From NCBI RefSeq assembly GCF_021155775.2, contig NC_060234.1, forward strand, positions 17,074,526-17,138,525: a stretch of 64,000 bases of DNA, written 5' to 3'. This document shows, piece by piece, positions 32,080-43,806 of this stretch. Positions within the stretch are counted from its first letter, which is position 1. Each line of letters begins with the position of its first letter. The notes under the pieces were generated by a model. That model did no database searches. It was not told where the DNA came from and saw nothing but the letters and a program-made list of their open reading frames with translations. The translations under genes were made by a program, and so were the position numbers. Source of the DNA: Neodiprion pinetum (lineage: Eukaryota > Arthropoda > Insecta > Hymenoptera > Diprionidae).

Positions 32080-32490
32080 CCCTCAGCACGAGCAATGCCC
32101 TACTGGACCAGACTCATGGTACTTCTACAACAGAAGTGTGGCCGACGGAGAAAAGCCGAAGAGCCATGAAAACTAAAGTTCAACCCGAAAGTACGAGTAG
32201 TCGAAAAGCTGAAGCCTCTGTACGAACGCGTGTCGACCAATGATCTACTAGCCTGGTGTGCTCGTGGTGCGACACAAAATGCTAACGAAAACTTGCATTA
32301 CCTAATCTGGCGAAAATGTTTGACAGAGACATTCATCTTTAAAAAAAGAATAACATCAACAGTAGCAACCGCAGTTGCTGAGTTCAACATGGGAGCGCTC
32401 CATGCTCAAAACGCAAAGATGTCAGTGAGGTCCGAGAAAGTGGCAGATAATGCAAGAAATATAAGCCAGCAACGAGATGACAGATGAAAG
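32080..32490 (+). pseudogene. Mutator-like transposase-domain protein, C-terminal remnant
   Basis: Beyond the Copia 1 3' LTR the same gene family resumes: DSWYFYNRSVADGEKPKSHE, then in another frame VEKLKPLYERVSTNDLLAWC, and GATQNANENLHYLIWRKC, a very typical C-terminal block, ending FNMGALHAQNAKMS. Stops and frameshifts are present. The central catalytic part is missing from both halves, so the gene had an internal deletion or unseen introns besides the Copia insertion. Confidence 0.65.
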
Positions 32491-35400
32491 CTATTAAGGC
32501 AATAGGTTTGGCGTGTGTGGATGAGTAAGAGAGGGCAGAGACACAGGTGCGCTCAGCGCCTCTTTTGAATAAATAGATGTAAGTTGGTGTAACGAGTTTG
32601 CTGCCTGTGTGTATCAGTAATGTACAAACTATTGGAAGTGACGTATACTTGAATAAATACAGTTTCTGTTATACACAAAACTAACCTATTCCTAAACAGA
32701 AACACACCGATTCCGACATTCTGTGATAACAAAAGCGTAAGACTGAATTGCAAGCAACGACAAAGTCCAAAAAAGTCAGACAAACAGTGAAAATAAAAAA
32801 AAACCGCTGCGGGGAAAGCTGAAACAGAAACAGAAGGGATGACGTATGATGCCGGGGAATTCTAACGGTTCCTTCACAGGACTAATTTGCAAGCAGTCAG
32901 CTCCAAAGTTTAATTCAGGTGCGTTATTGTGTAGAACACTTAAGTGGGGGCTAGACAAATATTAGATGATCGTTTTTATTTACTCAATACATTATTGAAA
33001 TATTTGTCTAGCGCTAATAATTATTGCAAAATAAAATCATTGGATTTTTCTTTGCGTTTATGTCCCAGAGCGATTTCATTGAAAATTGAATGATTCTGGA
33101 GAAAGAAGCGGAGTAAGAAGAGGGTTGACCTCAGAACAGACACGCAGCGGCTGCTTGGACACAAACTGACACCGAGGAATGGAATTGAAGATCAATCAAA
33201 ACAACTTTAGACACTGACTAGCGACACATGATTTATCAATATTATTACTTACATTCTGCGATGAATTTTGAACTCAATTCCAAAAAATTACAGAATCATG
33301 AATTTTTTTCTGTTTGACTCAATTTTTTATGGTCCAAATCAACTTTAAAGTCAACTAAGTCAAAGTGTCTTATCTCTACAGTAAATAACTCATTCTGTGC
33401 GCATGCTTTATATTTGCTTCTTAGAGTTCATGAGTCGGAATTCATTGAATAGTGTTTATCTCAGAACTATGTTTTGAGGTATTTAAAAAATTACTTGCGC
33501 ATTAGGATTCATCCAATCATTTGACCCTTTGGTCAAATATATTATATATTATATATATAGATATATTCTTAGGCATATTATTTTGAAATTGCAGCAGGGA
33601 ATTTGAACTCCGGTGAATATAATTCATTTCCCATCCTACAATACACCAAAAATTGCATAAAAAAAAATTCAATGGCTTAGAAAACTCTAATCAAAAATTC
33701 ATTGTGACAACTTTTAGTCTATGGTATTAAATGTATCCACAACAAATCTCAACCTTCTACGATGAAACCAAATGCGCAAGGGATGTTTCGAAGGAATCTT
33801 AGAAAAAAATGCATATCTTTGGAATCACTTAACCTATTGAGCTGAATTTTAGACCAGATTCTTATTTCAGGATTGTCAATAAATGGTCCAAATTTCAATA
33901 AAATTAATCCAAAAATACGGGACTTTATTTCACTGTAGTCTTCCCTTAAGGATGAAACTTCGTTTACTTGGTGCTACAGTATAACCGCCGTGAACGTAAC
34001 TTTACTCAAATGTCGCATACAACTCCTAAAACATACACAAACAAACTCTATTTGTGAATTCAAAATATTTCTGCGGGTTTACAATAACCGCGAGGTTGTT
34101 TCTACTGCCGGCATTCATTCGAGCGACTTTATGCTTAATGCGGACTACATAACTTTACAATGTGTTATGTAAACCCCCTAATCCATATAGAATGGGCTAA
34201 GCATTACCTACGTTGGAGAATAGGTGACTCTGCTGCCGCGTAGAGCAATAGAGATGGAAGGCATCGCATGGTTTATAATAGAAAGACGAAGTGCTTTATG
34301 TGGAATAACTCAACGCACCATAACGTCATTACTCAGTTTAAAGAGTTAGCATGAACGAGGTTTATTCATGCGCATATACATGTATATATACATCGCTATG
34401 ACTATCCTTGTCTCCGTTCGTGGGTAGTACTTCCATCAATTCAATGCCTAGTCCATTCTATATGATGTAAGTATAAAAGTTGCACATACGTGATTTGGGT
34501 AGTGATGGAGGAATATGGGGAATTTCCATGATTGCAAAAAAGCAGACAGAGTTAATCAGAATTATTCGGTTTTGTATACGAGGCGCGTATGCGTATGCGT
34601 CGATAATAGATGAGTGATTCGAGTGTAGCAAATGAATTGATAGCAATCAACCGATTGATCAGAAAATTGATTATTACGGATTTTTGACTAATTAATTGAT
34701 CGCGCAGCCCTAATAATAACTCAAAATATACCATATTTATATTTATACCTACTTCTCATTCATAAGTTTTTATAGTATTTAACTTTGATGGCAACACGAG
34801 TGCCATTACATACAATCAGCGTAACGCACTCCATTTTCATATTTAATGATTAATAGTTTTAGGCAGTTTCTATACGACGTCAAAAATTTTTTCTGCACTA
34901 AATTTTAGTACAAATTTTGATCTTGACCTGACGTGTATACATCGCAATTGGTTTATCTATAAGGATGAAATAGCTGAAAATGTACATTTAAAACAGTATA
35001 GTAAGATATAGAATTAATTATCACTAAATTAATCATCCCTAATTTATGTGATCCAAATGCTACGAGTGAGGATCGAATAGCCAATAATATACGATATTTA
35101 CTGGCGTTCGCAAATATATTGAAAATACATTTGAACAAACCGAAAAACTTTATCACGAAATTTGAAAATAAAGAGTGAAGACAGCTTATTCTTTGAGAAT
35201 AGATAGAATTGACGCAAAAAACATCGTTGATCTTGCATAATTATGGAGATTAAAGCACCTAGACGCATGATGAAGATGAAGTACGTACAATCTTCACTTC
35301 GGACTTGTGGCGACACAGTTTCATATAAATACCGTGACCTACATAACTATTTATTTTCTGGCGTGGAATGTGTCGTTTTGTAGATGCTCTCGGACTTCAA

Positions 35401-36986
35401 TTTATAGCGAAAGAGACATTACTCTTGTAGAAAATTTGATTACAAACATTGTATCAATAAATATTCGAAAAAATTGTGCAATAACATAAACAAAAAACTT
35501 GATGGTTTAACAGTTTTAAGAGCCAATGGACATCTTATTTCTTACAATATAAAAACAGATTAATAAATATTTGTGCATTCTTATAACTAAGGTTATTTCA
35601 CATCCATACCGATGAATCTCAACGTTCATACGGTACAGAAAAACTGCCCTGAAACAGGCCCTGGGCCTGTGGAGTTTATTCTATGCTAGTTACCCATAAT
35701 CTAGAGTTTATACGAGGAATTAAAAGTTGCCCAACTTTAATAACTGCATCATGCAAGTGCTTACAATATATAACACGATGTCAATAACATTTTGAACATT
35801 CAACGCCTTATCTGCAAATACCTTTTCTTGATAGAAACACATTTCTTGCAATTGTTTTTCATTGTGTACAAATTATTTCCGTTGTTTTTTCCACATTAGC
35901 TACAATTTGCTGCGTTTATAATCAAGAGGACCAGTAATCGTATTAGCGAACACTTTTTTTTATCTTAAAAGGAATGAGGGTTTGCTATGATTTATAAAAT
36001 TAATTTTTGATACAGTATCTCGCTTATCTATTAGTTTATAAAGTACACCATTTTGGTTGCTTACAAATTATCGTTAATTTGTGCAGATAGAACGAACCAA
36101 ATAATGATTATTTAACGCATTTGGGTGAAGATTGTGACTTACGTTTGTAAAGTTTAGAGTTGTTTTAGGCCAAAACAAGCGGGCTTCTATCTCGCAAGAA
36201 AACAAATACATTTACCACTATCGTGTTCACAAATGCCATCACAAAATAAATAGTACGTACCTATATCATTCAATAACGACTGTCTTAGCAGTAAATTCAC
36301 ATATACTGGCAGTTTTCTACAGTTTTTTCCATAGAGAATAACTGCAATATAAGTAGAATGTGAAAACCATAGACAATGGCTTCTGAATTCTGCTCATAGC
36401 CTGCGGAATACTACGTGCATTGGCCTTTACTCCGAGCTACAGATTCTTATTTAAGATTATATATAGATTAGTTTTGAAGCTTATTTGCAGACCACTCTGA
36501 ACTGCTTTATAAATTTTTATACCGCTGAGACGTTAATTTCACATATTGCCCACCAAAAAAGATCCTTAATATTTCGTTTAAAACACTGACTAGTACATCC
36601 GGCTCTGACACTACTTCCACCGTACCACGTTGTGGAATGAATAGTGAAATTACTCAAATGAACTTTGGCAGGATAAAACTTCATGCCTTATATACAAGTT
36701 GTAATAATTGTTGACAGTTTTAAGCATATCCTTGTACCATGACTATGAGGAACTTCGTTTATGGAAAATTACTACATTGCTATAACAAAATATCGGTAAA
36801 CTGGACTTCATCTCCAATAGTAGTCTCTCCAATACCGGAATCCTAGGTAAACTATTGGAGGACATATACATGTATGGACAGTAAAACCTATTGATGTTGA
36901 ATTTTGTGAATACATTATTGATTATACTATGAATGCACACAATGTCCTTTTCGTCACACAGTTTTTGCATTGTTGGAATAAGGTTT
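32491..36986. other. AT-rich intergenic DNA, no supported gene
   Basis: About 4.5 kb of AT-rich sequence with short chance frames only. It includes an (AT)n run near 33,538-33,565. I find no LTR, TIR or protein similarity that I can defend. The last six bases (TAGAAG) are the left target duplication of the palindromic Polinton. Confidence 0.4.
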
Positions 36987-37805
36987 TAGAAGAGTAGTGT
37001 ATACATGAAAGTTCAAAATCAAAGATGGCAACGCTCCCCCCTAGCCCCCCCCCCCCCCCAGCTACCCCATCGGCCCACGGCCCTGTCCCCCTAGCTTCCC
37101 CCTAAACCCGCGGCGCTACCCCCCTAGCTCGCCCCTAAATCCGCGGCGTTCCCCCCTCGCTCCCCCGCCCCTTTCATCATTTTCGCGGTTTGCCGCAAGA
37201 TGACTATTTTCACGTTTATTCTCCTCACACACGCACGCACGTACGCACACACGCACACACACACACACACACAAAATAATTCCTGTCGAGACTTGTTTTC
37301 CGCTGAACGTCATAAACGTAGGTATTCGGGGCAAGGGGTCTGGGCCCCGATTTTTTATACCTGCACCGCCCACTACCTGCTTTTCGTTGACGGATTTCCA
37401 TTACATGCTTGGGAAACTATACATTGCTACTCTACTCACAGCATTTGCGCAGATTTTTATACTTAGGTGGGCATCCATCATAGGCGGCGGTGGGTTCGCG
37501 GAGAGGGGGAGGGGGACAGGGTGAAAACCTAATTCCTGTCGAGACTTGTTTGGCGCCGGAAAGCCGCGCATAAATCGGATAGGATAAAAACCTGCTAGAT
37601 CTATTGAAAAAATTCCAGCAAATGACCCCTGAAGGAAGGTTCAAAATGGCGTTTTGAATGCTTTTCACAATTTTTTTATTTAACATTTACATTCAGTTTT
37701 CTTATTCTATTCGAAATTATCTTATTCTAAATTTTAACAAGTAAAATTATACATATTATTTTCAATATCCATATTAATTCAACATATTATTATTCCAAAA
37801 TTGAC

Positions 37806-38388
37806 TTATACCAATTTTTTTACAGTACCACTAATCGGATTATATTCAACAATGCGGTCATGCAAGATCACGCAGTAGGCGGAAGTGTGCGGTGGGAACG
37901 TAATGCTGGATTCAAATTCCAATCGAATGTCCACAGGTCCAGTTTTCAATGTTTCGTTCTGCTTGGAGCAATCGATGACGATAAGAGGAGCTTGGTTTAT
38001 AAATTCACGCTTCGAAAGCAAAGGCTCAGCTTCTTTGTTTTAGTAGGTCATTTGAAACCGAACATACATATCATAGAGAATGGCGTATTCATTACTGTAT
38101 ATATCAAGATTCATATTTCCGTAGGGATAGCACTGTGAGTTGAGGAAGAGTTTTACATCTCTGATCCGACAATGATCAAATACGCTGGTATTTCTCAGCG
38201 ACTCGTTTCTCCTTGCAGTTTGAAATCCTAGAACGACATATCTCGGCTTCTCAAGCTGCGTCGATGTCTTGACTGACCATATATGCCGCGTTGTTAATGG
38301 GAGCATGGGATACACGTACGTTTCCCAAGAACGAAAACTCATGGATATGGTCGGATCCTTGGCGATGTAGTTGAGTAGCTGGATTTTC
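37806..38388 (-). pseudogene. MCP: truncated Polinton capsid gene, left arm
   Basis: The last ~580 bp of the major capsid gene (from the NYIAKDPTISMSFRSWETY region to the stop), matching 13,452-14,037 of Polinton 1. The start and the first jelly roll are gone; the truncation point joins an (AAAT)n tract. The frame is continuous except for a TAA after FQMTY, where Polinton 1 has a Tyr codon. Polinton 1's own deletion in this region is absent here. Confidence 0.9.
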
Positions 38389-38391
38389 GAA

Positions 38392-38641
38392 GTAAAATAA
38401 ATAAAATGAATAAACTAAATGAAATACATAAAATAAGTAGAATAAATGAAATAAGTAAAATAAATAAAATAAGTAAAATAAATAAAATAAATAAAATAAA
38501 TAAAATAAATAAAATAAATGAAATAAATGAAATAAATAAAAAAAATAAAATGAATAGAATAAATAAAATGAATAAAATAAATAAAATGAATAAAATAAAT
38601 GAAATAAATGAAATAAATGAAATAAATGAAATAAATGAAAT
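38392..38641. repeat. (AAAT/GAAAT)n microsatellite, left arm
   Basis: Imperfect AAATAAAT/GAAATAAAT repeats, the target of the solo LTR. They continue after it (39,080-39,195) and end in (GA)n. The mirror copy is at about 58,985-59,236 and 58,430-58,546. Confidence 0.9.
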
Positions 38642-39079
38642 TGTTACGGGGTAGATTGCGTAGGCTCCGATGAGCGGTAATCGGAGCTTACTCCACGCCC
38701 AGCCAAGGTGTTATTTGGCTATTGTAGGGTCCGTTCACGTCGACTATGCACTCGCGTGCTACTACTCCCAATGCAGGAAGTGAATGGAATAGAAAGGGAT
38801 CGGTATTAAGGGAAGGTAAACGATTTGAAGTATATGGTTGTTTATTAGTGGTCAATGCAACGGAGTCGGTGAAGGGAAAAAAGGGTATGGTCTTGGTTTA
38901 GAGGGATAGGTGTCTTGCTTGAGCGCTGGGATGGATCTGCCTGCTTCTGCCGGATGTAGCAGGCAAGCTAGCCGCGAGTTACAGGAGAACCTGCTGACTC
39001 GCGAACGATAAGGGTAGACTACAGAGCGTAAGGTAACTAAGAGCGTGGGAAAGGAATATGAAGTCTGGAGGACGTAACA
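38642..39079 (-). repeat. solo LTR of the Gypsy element, left arm
   Basis: 438 bp TGTTACGGGG...GACGTAACA with a 4-bp AAAT duplication on both sides. It is the same family as the LTRs at 42,632 and 53,026, differing by a few bases and one extra A. The remainder of the element was presumably lost by LTR-LTR recombination. Strand follows the full-length element. Confidence 0.92.
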
Positions 39080-39189
39080 AAATAAATAAAATAAATAAAA
39101 TAAATAAAACAAATAAAATAAATAGAATAAATCAAATCAATGAAATAAATGAAATAAATAAAATGAATAAAATAAATAAATAAATAGAT

Positions 39190-39240
<51 letters not shown>

Positions 39241-41489
39241 GGGAGGGAATGATGCTGAAAACTGAAAAATTGAAACAAATCGACAAACTTCGTTAACATA
39301 CTAATCAAATGTGATAATCATTACGGAAATTAAATCGGCATTCGCAGTATCGTAAGAGGATTGGTGTAGCACTATATATTCTATAAAGTACACACAAAAG
39401 TAGAAACTCGTTAAAGTCTTCGGGTTTGCGAATGAACACCTTTTTTCACCACTCACTTTGTCAAACACCTGTTTCTGCACGTGAGATTTTTCAAAATGCT
39501 AGAGAAGTTTCAAACAGCTATTCGGATTTGTATGAAAGGAGACACGCTCACCCTCCACCGAGCAAAAACCCATCAGCCAATCGTTCATGGGGTGTACGCC
39601 TCGTGACATACAGGCAAAAATGTAACGCGACAACAGTATAAGCTGGGAAAATTTTCTCAAGAGATCGCTACCTGCTTTTTTGATGATCAATTTTTCCCAT
39701 CACATGCTCCACGCTAATATGGTTGGGGGTGTACAGGCTCGGTCTTGTTCGCTATACAGCGTCATAAAGTCCAAAACTGTATGTGCACAAAGCATCCGGT
39801 CAAGAGTCAACAAGACAAGATTTTCCTCACGCCAAACACTGCTCGCTACCTGCTTTTCGTTGACCGATTTTTCCCATCACATGCCCCACGCTGATAAGGG
39901 TTGGGGTCTGCAGGCTCAGACTTGTTTGTCATAAAATTTTTTTATTCTTCGATGGCTGCGGTGGTCCACCACTGCAGCCCTCCACCCAGTCACCACTGCG
40001 CGCTGCCCACTACCTGCTTTTTCGTTGACCGATTTTTTTCCCCATCACATGACCCAACGGTGGTTGGGGGTGTGCAGGTTTTTGTTTTTGCTTAGCCACA
40101 TGAACAGCCATATTGACCAATTTCACAACCTCTCCCCACTCGCAATCCTGAATCGGTAAACACACCGGCTTGCAACCCGATGCATGCACATTTTTTACAC
40201 GGAAACTGTGAATCGTCCAAGAATTACAATAAAATATTCAATTATACAAAATATCTCCACATTCTCTTCCCTTATGCATACAGGTGTAACATATCATTAT
40301 CAATAATAATAATAATAACAATAACAACAAAAACAACAACAGCAATGATTAAATCTCCGTACATGCATAGATAACGATCTGGCAAAAATACCGAGTCAAT
40401 CAAACGATACTAGACGAGCACCAGATCAAAATCAAGACGTGGAAATGCAAACAATAAACGGTATTACGAATAGCACAAACGTTTTAGTAAATCAAAATAC
40501 CATTAAAAATTTCTCAGAAGAATCCCCAAACAAAAAGATCACGACACAACATCGAACCAAATTTTACCAACGTTATGTAACCAAGATAAACGGCGCTATA
40601 CTTAAAAAAATTCACAGCTAAACCTGAAAATAATCTATAACTAATTTACAAGTTATTTGGAGAGGAAATGAGTTTTAATTCATAGACACAATCAAATATG
40701 ACATATAACGGGTCGATATATAACCCTTTGTTTTTATTTTAAAGCATTTAAAAAAAGAGACATTGGGGGAGATGTTTAGTAATTCGGGTGGTAAACCACC
40801 CACAATGCCTCCGGCGCGTGTCACACCGGGTGATCCCAATCCTCGAAGGGGCAGCGTTGCCCTCACCACCCATCGATCAACCATCTGACGCCGAAGAAGT
40901 CTATGAAATCGTCACCCTACCATCGGCAGTCGTCAGCTAGCCCTCAGAAATATGCAATTTTGCTTCGAATTTCCGCCCCACCTTGGCGGCGTTTCTTAAA
41001 ATCCTTTATACTGACCCACCCTAGGGACTCTAGAGTCCTCAGCAGATACTGTAAACAAGGATAAACAACCAAATTTGAATTAAAGTGCTACACAAACACT
41101 TCGAATAAAAAGAGCGAAAACCATGTGCCGCAGAACACTATCATGAACAATGAACAATAAATCAAAATGAAGAATTCCCAAAACTTGAATACTTTTTCTT
41201 TGCACATATAAACACAAATAATTAAACGATTCAAAAACTCTTAAACATGTTACGATAAAAATATTTATAATGAGCAAGATGATGAAACTTGGTACTTACA
41301 GAAACCTTCTCTAATTCGAGAACCATTTTTTTTCTTTTCTAATTATGTACTTTTATAACTCGTCAACTCAGTGAAGTTTGAAAAATGGGTACAATTTTTC
41401 ACGCAGCGACGCGATCTCAATTTCTTTGCCTCGGCTTTACGGACACTTTCTGTACGCGGAGATAGTCCTCCCTGCCTATATCATCCATA

Positions 41490-41885
41490 GCTCTAACCCG
41501 ACCTAACCCAGCGGAGTAAAAGCTAACCTGACCTAAGACGGTAGGACTTGACCTAACGTAACCTAACTTGATCCGAGACACTACAACCCAACCTAATATA
41601 ACCTATCCTCGACCAAGACTGCCCAACCTAACGTAAATTGATGAAATACTTTCTGAAATGATTTATTCGATCAAGCATGATCGCTAGCTTCGATAGTTCA
41701 ATGATTCTTGAGCAATTCGCGGTCAGCGCGACTGCCTCGAGGTTTCCACAACCTGACCTACGTCAAGGCTACTCCAACTTGACATAACCTAACTTGACCC
41801 AAGACACTACAACCCAACCTAATATAACCTATCCCAACTCGAGACTGTACAACCTAGCCAACCTAATATAACTTAATCTTTTGCA
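41490..41885. repeat. degenerate CCTAACC-rich tract, left arm
   Basis: Many imperfect AACCTAACCT-like words (e.g. 'acctaacgtaacctaact'), reminiscent of the insect telomeric unit TTAGG but never in regular tandem. The mirror copy is at about 55,740-56,130. No gene is seen around it. Confidence 0.6.
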
Positions 41886-42007
41886 GGTTTCCCTGTAACA
41901 TGAAAAGACTACCGTTTCCTCTATAGACGGGGAAGCTCTTGGTAACATTCGCTCATTTTACTTATTCTGTCGTCTACTGGTTCTCATTTTGTTACACGTA
42001 GTACTTC

Positions 42008-42230
42008 TCATGCAATATAGGTAATGTAACCGGGCTTATTCATGTTTGAAAATACAAATTCAGTAGATTCTAGCGGAGCTGTCGAGAGTGCGGTATGCAT
42101 CACAACATTTTCCAATCCGCATTGTTGTAGTACGATGACATTATGTAAAGCAATAATTTGATTTCTGACATGTCTTTCAAGACAGATTAATTTACAATTA
42201 ACGTATGTAAAAATATTCATATCCTGGCGC
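42008..42230 (-). pseudogene. possible mononegavirus-type glycoprotein fragment, left arm
   Basis: About 70 residues reading NIFTYVNCKLICLERHVRNQ, then VIVLQQCGLENVVMHTALS and FSNMNKPGYITYIA. The spacing of these blocks resembles the C-terminal ectodomain of glycoproteins from chuvirus-like negative-strand RNA viruses, which are often captured in insect genomes or by BEL/Pao elements. The fragment stops at the inner edge of the arm. It is too short for certainty and non-functional. Confidence 0.4.
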
Positions 42231-42505
42231 GGAGCTTCGGTCGGCTCTACGAGCGGCTGTGCCGCCCCCGAAGCTGCACGCGGAAGCCGTCGAATGCGTA
42301 CCACAATCATGTGGACTCTTCATCCAAGGGTCATTACTGCCCGAGCAAGGACAGCTCCTGCGACGACCTTGGAAGGGGCGAGGATCGAGGTCCTCCTCGA
42401 CTGCGGCAGAGAGGGGCCGCAGACGACCTCGACGTTGATAGTGCCGGACCCTGGTAGCAAGGGGCACCTCCACCATCGCCTGCCGTGACCAAAGGCCTTT
42501 AAATA
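42228..42505 (+). mobile_element. GC-rich fragment with (TAA)n tail, possible retrotransposon 3' end
   Basis: A GC-rich block joined at 42,505 to (AAT)n, which borders the conserved Polinton spacer. The composition and tail suit the 3' end of a 5'-truncated non-LTR element. No reverse transcriptase motif is left and the family cannot be named. It occupies the same microsatellite that holds the R1-clade element in Polinton 1. Confidence 0.4.
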
Positions 42506-42631
42506 ATAATAATAATAATAATAATAATGATAATAGTCGTAGTCGTAATAATCTATAATTTTTCGATACGATTAATGCTCATTTTATTTTTTGGTGAACT
42601 TTTTTTCACTTTCGGAAATTTTTCTTCGTTT

Positions 42632-43068
42632 TGTTACGGGGTAGATTGCGTAGGCTCCGATGAGCGGTAATCGGAGTTTACTCCACGCCCAGCCAAGGTG
42701 TTATTTGGCTATTGTAGGGTCCGTTCACGTCGACTATGCACTTGCGTGCTACTACTCCCAATGCAGGAAGGGAATGGAATAGAAAGGGATCGGTATTAAG
42801 GGAAGGTAAACGATTTAAAGTATATGATTATTTATTAGTGGTCAATGCAACGGAGTCGGTCAAGGGAAAAAGGGTATGGTCTTGGTTTAGAGGGATAGGT
42901 GTCTTGCTTGAGTGCTGGGATGGATCTGCGTGCTTCTGCCGGATGTAGCAGGCAAGCTAGCCGCGAGTTACAGGAGAACCTGCTGACTCGCGAACGATAA
43001 GGGTAGACTACAGAGCGTAAGGTAACTAAGAGCGTGGGAAAGGAATATGAAGTCTGGAGGACGTAACA
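42632..43068 (-). repeat. Gypsy 3' LTR
   Basis: 437 bp. It differs from the other LTR at about four visible positions (for example GAAGGGAATGG against GAAGTGAATGG). Confidence 0.95.
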
Positions 43069-43086
43069 CGCCCCCCCTTGGGGAAG
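43069..43086 (-). promoter_or_regulatory. polypurine tract
   Basis: Minus-strand CTTCCCCAAGGGGGGGCG directly precedes the 3' LTR. It is the expected plus-strand DNA primer site. Confidence 0.75.
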
Positions 43087-43152
43087 AACATTCGGTGAGG
43101 GTACGAAATAGAATGTTCGGAAGGAAGCGGAAGGCCATGAAACGTAGTGACT

Positions 43153-43650
43153 CACTTACAGAATATTACAAAGAAAGGTCTTAAAATCTAGCGCCTAAAT
43201 GTTAGTGCGCGTTTAAGTGGGTTAGTGTACATTTGAATAAAAAAAAATTTTATAAATGACATCTTATCGTACTGAATCACTTACAGAATATTACAAAGAA
43301 GGGTCTTAAAATATAGCGCCTAGATGTTAGTGCGCGTTTAAGTGGGTTAGTATACATTTGAATAAAAGAAAAAAAATTATAAATGACATCTTATCGTACT
43401 GAATCACTTACAGAATATTACAAAGAGGAGTCTTAAAATATAGCGCCTAGATGTTAGTGCGCGTTTAAGTGGGTTAGTATACATTTGAATAATAAAAAAA
43501 AAATTATAAATGACATCTTATCGTACTGAATCACTTACAGAATATTACAAAGAGGAGTCTTAAAATATAGCGCCTAGATGTTAGTGCGCGTTTAAGTGCG
43601 TTAGTATACATTTGAATAAAAAAAAAAAAATTTATAAATGACATCTTATA
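43153..43650 (-). repeat. four 125-127 bp tandem repeats downstream of env
   Basis: Units start at 43,153, 43,278, 43,405 and 43,532 (each beginning CACTTACAGAATATTACAAAG). They share 'tagcgcctagatgttagtgc' and end in an A-rich run plus ATGACATCTTAT. They are non-coding and lie between env and the polypurine tract. Confidence 0.95.
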
Positions 43651-43806
43651 AATGTGGTGGTATATATGATAGATATTGTATATATGGTAGATATTGTGTA
43701 TGTTATAAACGAAACTTATGCAACGTGCTGATGATTATATTATGGCTGCAGATTATTATGGGCAGAATAAGGCAATGAAAGAATATGATTGCTAATAGCG
43801 GAGGGC

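Larger units (their letters stand above)
36993..42227 (+). repeat. left arm of the palindrome
   Basis: 5,235 bp. In order from the tip: G/C-rich terminal tract, (AC)n (about 37,240-37,275), one terminal unit (37,371), capsid remnant, (AAAT)n, solo LTR, (GA)n (39,196-39,237), three terminal tandem units (39,667-40,070), the integrase 3' flank (about 40,180-40,340), 1.1 kb of unknown DNA, CCTAACC-rich DNA (41,490-41,885) and a glycoprotein-like fragment. Confidence 0.93.

Noticed and set aside
34458..34734. Minus-strand frames in the 32.5-37 kb gap
   Set aside because: Short, AT-driven, with no recognisable composition or neighbours.
37116..37466. Cys/Val and Thr/His repeat frames near the palindrome tips (also 60,160-60,510)
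   Set aside because: Translations of the (AC)n microsatellite and G-rich terminal tract.
38406..38654. Frame rich in NKINKINEI repeats (mirrored at 58,972-59,220)
   Set aside because: Product of the AAATAAATGAAAT microsatellite; low complexity only.
38852..39112. Frame reading through the solo LTR (also at 42,835 and 58,514)
   Set aside because: It occurs in every LTR copy and is not conserved as protein. LTR sequence explains it.
41080..41277. Hydrophobic frame in the arm (mirror 56,349-56,546)
   Set aside because: AT-rich, with no motif. The only support is identity between the arms, which applies to all arm DNA.
43153..43650. A CRISPR-like array
   Set aside because: Repeats are 125-127 bp and contiguous with no unique spacers, in a eukaryotic retroelement. 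It is a tandem repeat.
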